Assembly (NCBI GenBank): GCA_025163595.1
Contig: CP104100.1
Span: 3,720,001-3,784,000 of the forward strand
Length of the DNA stretch: 64,000 bases
Direction: 5' to 3'
From: Phaeobacter sp. G2
GTDB taxonomy: Bacteria; Pseudomonadota; Alphaproteobacteria; Rhodobacterales; Rhodobacteraceae
Shown here: positions 59,894 through 64,000 of the stretch, one piece after another
Numbering within the stretch: position 1 is the first letter of the stretch
How the letters are laid out: every line of letters starts with the position of its first letter
Program-made: the position numbers and the translations under genes
Notes under the pieces: model-generated
The model's input: only the letters and a program-made list of their open reading frames with translations
What the model was told of the DNA's origin: nothing
The model's database searches: none

Positions 59894-60131
59894 CTGATGC
59901 CCCCAGAAAAGTGTGGCGCCACCGTCGCGGCAGCTCTGGCTGGTGTCAATATTGCTTTTGCCGCAGGCACGCGCTTGCGCAACGCAATAGGTTTTCCTAC
60001 CAGCTGGTGCCAGATGATAACCTAGCCCATGAAATCGCAAACGGCCCGGAGATCCAGGCCGCTGCGTTTATAGGGTTTTCAGACCAGAAGTATCGGGGTC
60101 AATGCCCCCGAAAGGGCAGTGCCGGCCGGGA

Positions 60132-61583
60132 TCAAAAATCATCCCACCCCGGAGTTTCCCCATGTGCTGATGCCGCAGAAGTGACCACCTGCGCCCCGGT
60201 GCCTGTGTGTAACATTGCGGGCGATGAACTGTTCTTGTGCTGAGCCGACACCGCAGGCATCTGCACCACGTTTGACCCGCTTTCAGCGTTCACCTTGAAG
60301 GCGGCCAATTGCTGGGTCAATTGCCCGGCATCGTTGGACAGGGTCAGGCTAACAGCCGTCGTTTCTTCGACCATGGCCGCGTTCTGCTGCGTCACCTGAT
60401 CCATTTGCGTGACGCCGGTGTTGATTTCCGAGAGCGCCGATGACTGTTCAGCTGCGCCGCGCGCGATTTCACCGATATGCACGGTAATGGTACCAACGCT
60501 TTCAATGATGCGCTCCAGCTCTGCGCCCGTTTCTCCAACCAAACCAACACCACTGCCCACATGATGTTGGCTCTGGTCGATCAGATCTTTGATCTCGCCT
60601 GCGGCTTGGGCGGAGCGCTGTGCCAGTCCGCGTACCTCTGAGGCAACAACGGCAAAGCCACGCCCGGCCTCCCCGGCGCGCGCGGCTTCGACCCCGGCGT
60701 TAAGCGCCAACAGATTTGTCTGAAAGGCAATGTCATCAATGACTGTGATGATTTTGGCGATTTCATCAGAAGAGCCTTCAATCTTTGACATGGCCTCAAT
60801 TGCCTTGCCAACCACAACCCCGCTCTGAGTGGCAACAGTCTGCGCCTCGCCCACAATTTCTTCAACCCGTTTTGCCCCATCAGCAGAGGACTTCACGGTT
60901 GCGGTCAGCTCCTCTAGCGCTGCAGCGGTTTGTTCCAATGTTGCCGCCTGGCTTTCGGTGCGCTGTGACAGATCACTCGAGGACTGGCTGATCTCACCCG
61001 CCGTCCGCCCCACCCCAACAGAGACGGTTTTGGCATTGGTCACCGTGGCTTCCAGCTGTTCAACGGAGTCATTGAACGCCTTGCCGAGATGTCCGATGTC
61101 AGGAATATCCGACACCTCAACCCGGTGAATGAGGTTGCCATCGCGCAACGCCTCCAGCCCTTCGGCAATCACCCCAAGGCCACGACGCCGCGCGGTCACA
61201 TCACTGGCAACTTTCACCACCCGCTCCAGAGTGCCATCAGCTCCGAGGCAGGACGCATATGTGGCCTGGATCCAGATTACCGATCCATCCTTCGCCAATC
61301 GCGGGAATTGGTCGGTAATATCCTCGCCCTTACCCAACCTTTCCCAGAAAGCGGCATAGTCTGGGCTTTCAACAAAATCCTTGGCTACAAACATCGAGTG
61401 ATGCTTGCCAAGGACTTCCTCCAAGTCATACCCCATGACCGTCAGGAAGTTCTTGTTCGCGGTTAATATTTTGCCCTGAGGGTCAAACTGGATAGTCGCC
61501 TGAGTGCGGTCGATCAAACCTGCGATAACTTTGTCCGTCTCAATTTCGGAGATCTCTTTTTGAGACTTTTTATTAAAAAACAA
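60132..61583 (-). CDS. Soluble PAS-domain methyl-accepting chemotaxis protein
   Basis: A 483-residue cytoplasmic chemoreceptor. A PAS domain occupies about 18-130 ([42 protein letters not shown]), followed by a HAMP-like linker ([14 protein letters not shown]) and the signalling hairpin (about 200-430) with the hallmark [44 protein letters not shown] tip. No transmembrane segments. The last five residues GWDDF resemble the CheR/CheB-docking pentapeptide. TTG start with ggag 9 bp upstream. PAS-type receptors of this kind usually sense redox or energy state. Confidence 0.93.
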   Translation of the reverse strand: MFFNKKSQKEISEIETDKVIAGLIDRTQATIQFDPQGKILTANKNFLTVMGYDLEEVLGKHHSMFVAKDFVESPDYAAFWERLGKGEDITDQFPRLAKDGSVIWIQATYASCLGADGTLERVVKVASDVTARRRGLGVIAEGLEALRDGNLIHRVEVSDIPDIGHLGKAFNDSVEQLEATVTNAKTVSVGVGRTAGEISQSSSDLSQRTESQAATLEQTAAALEELTATVKSSADGAKRVEEIVGEAQTVATQSGVVVGKAIEAMSKIEGSSDEIAKIITVIDDIAFQTNLLALNAGVEAARAGEAGRGFAVVASEVRGLAQRSAQAAGEIKDLIDQSQHHVGSGVGLVGETGAELERIIESVGTITVHIGEIARGAAEQSSALSEINTGVTQMDQVTQQNAAMVEETTAVSLTLSNDAGQLTQQLAAFKVNAESGSNVVQMPAVSAQHKNSSSPAMLHTGTGAQVVTSAASAHGETPGWDDF

Positions 61584-61934
61584 TGCCCTACTCCGCGCTT
61601 AACTTATTCTCCAATTGCGAAGTAACTAACATTCCAAGTCCTTTTTTTGTCTTAATTTTAGTCATCAATCACAGCGCAACAGCCCCTGTCAGGTCATGTT
61701 TACGGAAAAATAACTGGCCACGCCCCTATTTTGCACTCTCAAAATTGCTCAGCTCCAAGGCCAATCCAGGCGCAGCACACCGATCATCCCCTGTGCGTTC
61801 TCGCGGCAATTGCACCAAAATCATGCACAAAGCACCCCAGCCATGAGGGGGAATTTCAGAGAAAGTGAACTTGCAAAGGGTCCAGGCCTGCGCCCCCAAA
61901 GACCCGAATGGCCAAGGTCGCCCGGGACAGGGCC
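61584..61934. other. Intergenic region, no gene seen
   Basis: 351 bp between the chemoreceptor promoter and the 3' end of the glutaredoxin-like gene. AT-rich directly upstream of the receptor gene (61600-61740), where its promoter should lie. No open frame with coding character. Confidence 0.5.
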
Positions 61935-62306
61935 TCAGCTGCGCTTCAACGACGGCAGGTCCTGGTTTGGATCACTCATCAACGCTTGCAGCTCGGCATT
62001 GCCACCCACAAGACTCTGATCAACAAAGATCATCGGAAAGGTCGGCCACCCCGACCACATCTTGATTGCCAGTCGCCTGTGCCACTGCGCGGTGTAGCTG
62101 CCGTATTCTAGATAGGTGAAGGGAATGCCTGCCGCTTGCAGCGATTTGCGCGCTTTTGACACCACAGGATTATATTTCATCCCCACCACGACAACCCCAT
62201 TGCCAGAGACCGCGTCCATGACCTCTTGCACGGTGTCCTGGTGGTAGATGCTGATCATCTCTTCGATGGCAGGATGAACGGCATCGGGGTTTAGCAGGTT
62301 ACGCAT
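61935..62306 (-). CDS. Glutaredoxin-like protein lacking the CxxC cysteines
   Basis: A 123-residue protein. The C-terminal 85 residues follow the glutaredoxin fold: VVVVGMKYNPVVSKARKSLQAAGIPFTYLEYGSY, then a helix, TFPMIFVDQSLVGGNAELQALM (cis-proline region and GG motif). Where CPYC is expected the sequence is NPVV, so both active-site cysteines are missing. The short N-terminal extension (LNPDAVHPAIEEMISIYHQDTVQEVMDAV) is helical. ATG 62306 has an aagagagtg ribosome site. A redox-inactive binding or regulatory role is likely. Confidence 0.78.
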   Translation of the reverse strand: MRNLLNPDAVHPAIEEMISIYHQDTVQEVMDAVSGNGVVVVGMKYNPVVSKARKSLQAAGIPFTYLEYGSYTAQWHRRLAIKMWSGWPTFPMIFVDQSLVGGNAELQALMSDPNQDLPSLKRS

Positions 62307-62502
62307 GGGGCACTCTCTTAGGTGGTTTATGTGGAGACTTTGGTCGTTCCAGCTCTGTTGCGCTGGACATAGGCCACTCGCTACCTGACTTCTCTCAAGG
62401 CGCACAGGAGCAATCCGAGCTCACCATGGAACAGGCCACACTCCGCCGACACCTTGAGGCCATTTCGAAGGGGTTTAGCCGGCCAGCGCAGGCGTCGCGG
62501 CC

Positions 62503-63414
62503 TCACTCCCATTCCATCTGCATGTAGACGTTCTGTGCGTTTTTCCGAGAGATCTGCTCAAAAACCTCTAGGTAGCTGAACTGAGACTGGTCAATATGGG
62601 TCCCTTCCTCGATGGATCCGCCCGCCTCGATCACTTTGCCGATCTCGCTGCGCAGATGTGACAGGTAATCACGGGTTTCCGCCCGCGCCTGTGCCATATC
62701 CGTGGCTCTGCCATGGCCTGGCACAATATGCTTGGCGCCAAAGGCCGCCATGGCATCAAACGCCTCCAGCCAGCTGGCGCTATCCCCTGCCGGGCCGATC
62801 CCCAACATGCGATCGACATAGACAATATCACCTGTGAACATGACCTCCTGATCTTGCAGCCAGACAAAACTGTCACCCAGAGTATGGGCCGAGCCGCGGT
62901 GCATGATCTCAAAGCTCTTCTGGCCCAGATCCAACTGGTATTCGGTTTCAAAGGTGATATCGGCAAAGGACGGTTCTGTGCCCTCAAGGCCGTCCCCCAG
63001 GAAATGGGTCAGGGCTGACATCTGCAGCGAAGCCCGGTCTTTGTGATCCATGACCGCCGCCTCTGAGGCGATGACAGTTGCGCCCTGTGCCTGCCAATAG
63101 CCATTGCCAAGCCAGCGATGGTCCTGCCCACCAGTGTTGATCACATATTTCACCGGCTGATCAGTGAGCCCACGCACCACCCCGTGCAGTGCCTCTGCGC
63201 CCGCCCAGGACCCGCCTGGATCAACCAGAACCGCGCCAGCACCGGTTTCGACCAGACCAAAGGTTGCGTTGTTGGCGTGATTGTCCGGGTTGCGCTGCGC
63301 AGTTGGACCAACGATAGCCCAGATCCCCGGCACTACCGGCTGAACGTCAAGGCTCTGCCCGGAGGCAAAGCCGGGGAGAACAAGCGCGGCGACAGTAACA
63401 ATGGTACGGATCAT
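62503..63414 (-). CDS. Exported metallo-beta-lactamase-fold protein with altered metal motif
   Basis: A 303-residue exported protein: signal peptide MIRTIVTVAALVLPGFASGQS (ATG at 63414; a longer start to 63456 lacks support), then the beta-lactamase-like fold (IWAIVGPTAQRNPDNHANNATFGLVETGAGAVLVDPGGS). The canonical HxHxDH motif reads NTGGQDHRWLGN, losing the first two histidines but keeping DH. Later metal positions look preserved (GSAHTLGDSFVWLQDQEVMFTGDIVYVDR; IVPGHGR). Related to SoxH/quinoprotein-relay hydrolases. One or no zinc may be bound. Function unknown. Confidence 0.82.
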   Translation of the reverse strand: MIRTIVTVAALVLPGFASGQSLDVQPVVPGIWAIVGPTAQRNPDNHANNATFGLVETGAGAVLVDPGGSWAGAEALHGVVRGLTDQPVKYVINTGGQDHRWLGNGYWQAQGATVIASEAAVMDHKDRASLQMSALTHFLGDGLEGTEPSFADITFETEYQLDLGQKSFEIMHRGSAHTLGDSFVWLQDQEVMFTGDIVYVDRMLGIGPAGDSASWLEAFDAMAAFGAKHIVPGHGRATDMAQARAETRDYLSHLRSEIGKVIEAGGSIEEGTHIDQSQFSYLEVFEQISRKNAQNVYMQMEWE

Positions 63415-63598
63415 GGCAGGGCATCTTTCACTTATACGCAGAGCTGCATCTGCCAAGCACCCTAGTCACCACATTCCAAAAACAAAATGCGGCATTCTAC
63501 CCTGTCCCCGGTTTACAGCGCAAAACCCATGCTGATGGGCGGCTATGGGGATAAACCTGCCGTCTGCGGGACTGAAGACAACGGCTGCTCTCCGCCCG

Positions 63599-64000
63599 TC
63601 ACTCCAAATCAACAAAGATCTGCGAGGCAACACCAGCTTCAAGCAGCGCCTCCTTGATCTCATCAATTGCGCCGACGTCGGCTGAGCTGACGATGACCAC
63701 ATCGTTGACCACCAGTGAATACAACGGCGCGTCGGGCTCAAGATTGGCCAAGTATTTCTCTGCAGCCAGTTGAGACTTCGGGCCCCACTTGCCGTCATAG
63801 GAGACGCCAATCGTATACTGTACGTCCATGATCATTTCTTTGCTGACGGATTTGCCTTCGTTCAGATCCAGCAGGGCACTTTGCAGCGTTGCTTCATCCG
63901 AGATGCGCTCCGGAATGAACACGTTCGTGCAGGTCTCGACCTCTCTATATTTGGTGACTCTATTCCTGCTGGTTTCATTGGCGATGGCTCCGCCAACGAT
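63599..64000 (-). CDS. C-terminal part of a probable envelope protein, cut by window edge
   Basis: The frame stays open to the end of the window, so the gene begins beyond 64000. Read in, it gives IVGGAIANETSRNRVTKYREVETCTN, the end of a glycine-zipper surface-antigen-like region, followed by FIPERISDEATLQSALLDLNEGKSVSKEMIMDVQYTIGVSYDGKWGPKSQLAAEKYL, which resembles a peptidoglycan-binding-like helical repeat, and a short end domain. An internal GTG at 63922 is a false start. Probably an outer-membrane or periplasmic protein. Identity is tentative. Confidence 0.6.
   Translation of the reverse strand: MVGGAIANETSRNRVTKYREVETCTNVFIPERISDEATLQSALLDLNEGKSVSKEMIMDVQYTIGVSYDGKWGPKSQLAAEKYLANLEPDAPLYSLVVNDVVIVSSADVGAIDEIKEALLEAGVASQIFVDLE

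Overview
The window looks like a GC-rich alphaproteobacterial chromosome, most likely a marine member of the Roseobacter group (Rhodobacterales). The evidence is an rrn operon ordered 16S, tRNA-Ile, tRNA-Ala, 23S, 5S, initiator tRNA-Met; a plcP-btaA-btaB betaine-lipid cluster; an aerobic self-sufficient reductive dehalogenase; pxpBCA; many substrate-binding-protein sensor kinases; and intergenic repeats present in several copies.

Region 1 (1-12.6 kb): a sulfatase behind an AraC-type regulator, a small exported peptide preceded by three phased direct repeats, the phosphate-starvation lipid-remodelling operon plcP-btaA-btaB with a Pho-box-like site, an orphan sugar-type binding protein co-transcribed with a binding-protein hybrid histidine kinase, and a convergent glycosyltransferase/CmcI-type methyltransferase pair.

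Region 2 (12.7-20.3 kb): a probable nitrogen-scavenging cluster. A GntR/FCD regulator with two DNA-binding domains diverges from an NCS1 transporter, amidase, NodB/PuuE-type deacetylase, a 105-residue MCG-start protein, a CobW-type GTPase and a binding protein without a signal peptide. I recognise the families but not the pathway.

Region 3 (20.7-25.1 kb): a signalling operon of a binding-protein sensor kinase (split by an in-frame amber codon), a single-domain response regulator and a REC-REC-kinase.

Region 4 (25.9-45.8 kb): a probable integrated, mobilizable island of about 19.9 kb. It is bounded by imperfect 28-bp direct repeats that include the 3' end of the initiator tRNA gene. A Mob/Pre-type relaxase lies at the left end and a large serine recombinase at the right end. 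Cargo: a DUF3141 PhaC-like hydrolase with FabI, a WYL-regulated small protein, a LysR-linked redox cluster whose aldehyde dehydrogenase is broken by two frameshifts, an AT-richer five-gene envelope cassette (lipoprotein, small protein, two-enzyme peptidoglycan hydrolase, exported protein, four-helix membrane protein), and a PemK-like gene behind a perfect 20-bp hairpin. A decayed second recombinase 3' end marks the left boundary, which suggests repeated insertion at this site.

Region 5 (45.8-51.6 kb): the rrn operon on the minus strand. Its apparent terminator lies inside the recombinase gene.

Region 6 (52.3-64 kb): a glycosyltransferase, the reductive dehalogenase with a divergent LuxR regulator, the 5-oxoprolinase genes pxpB-pxpC-pxpA, a soluble PAS chemoreceptor, a glutaredoxin-like protein lacking its cysteines, an exported beta-lactamase-fold protein with an altered metal motif, and the 3' part of a probable envelope protein cut by the window edge.

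All family calls come from reading motifs in the translations. No database search was made.
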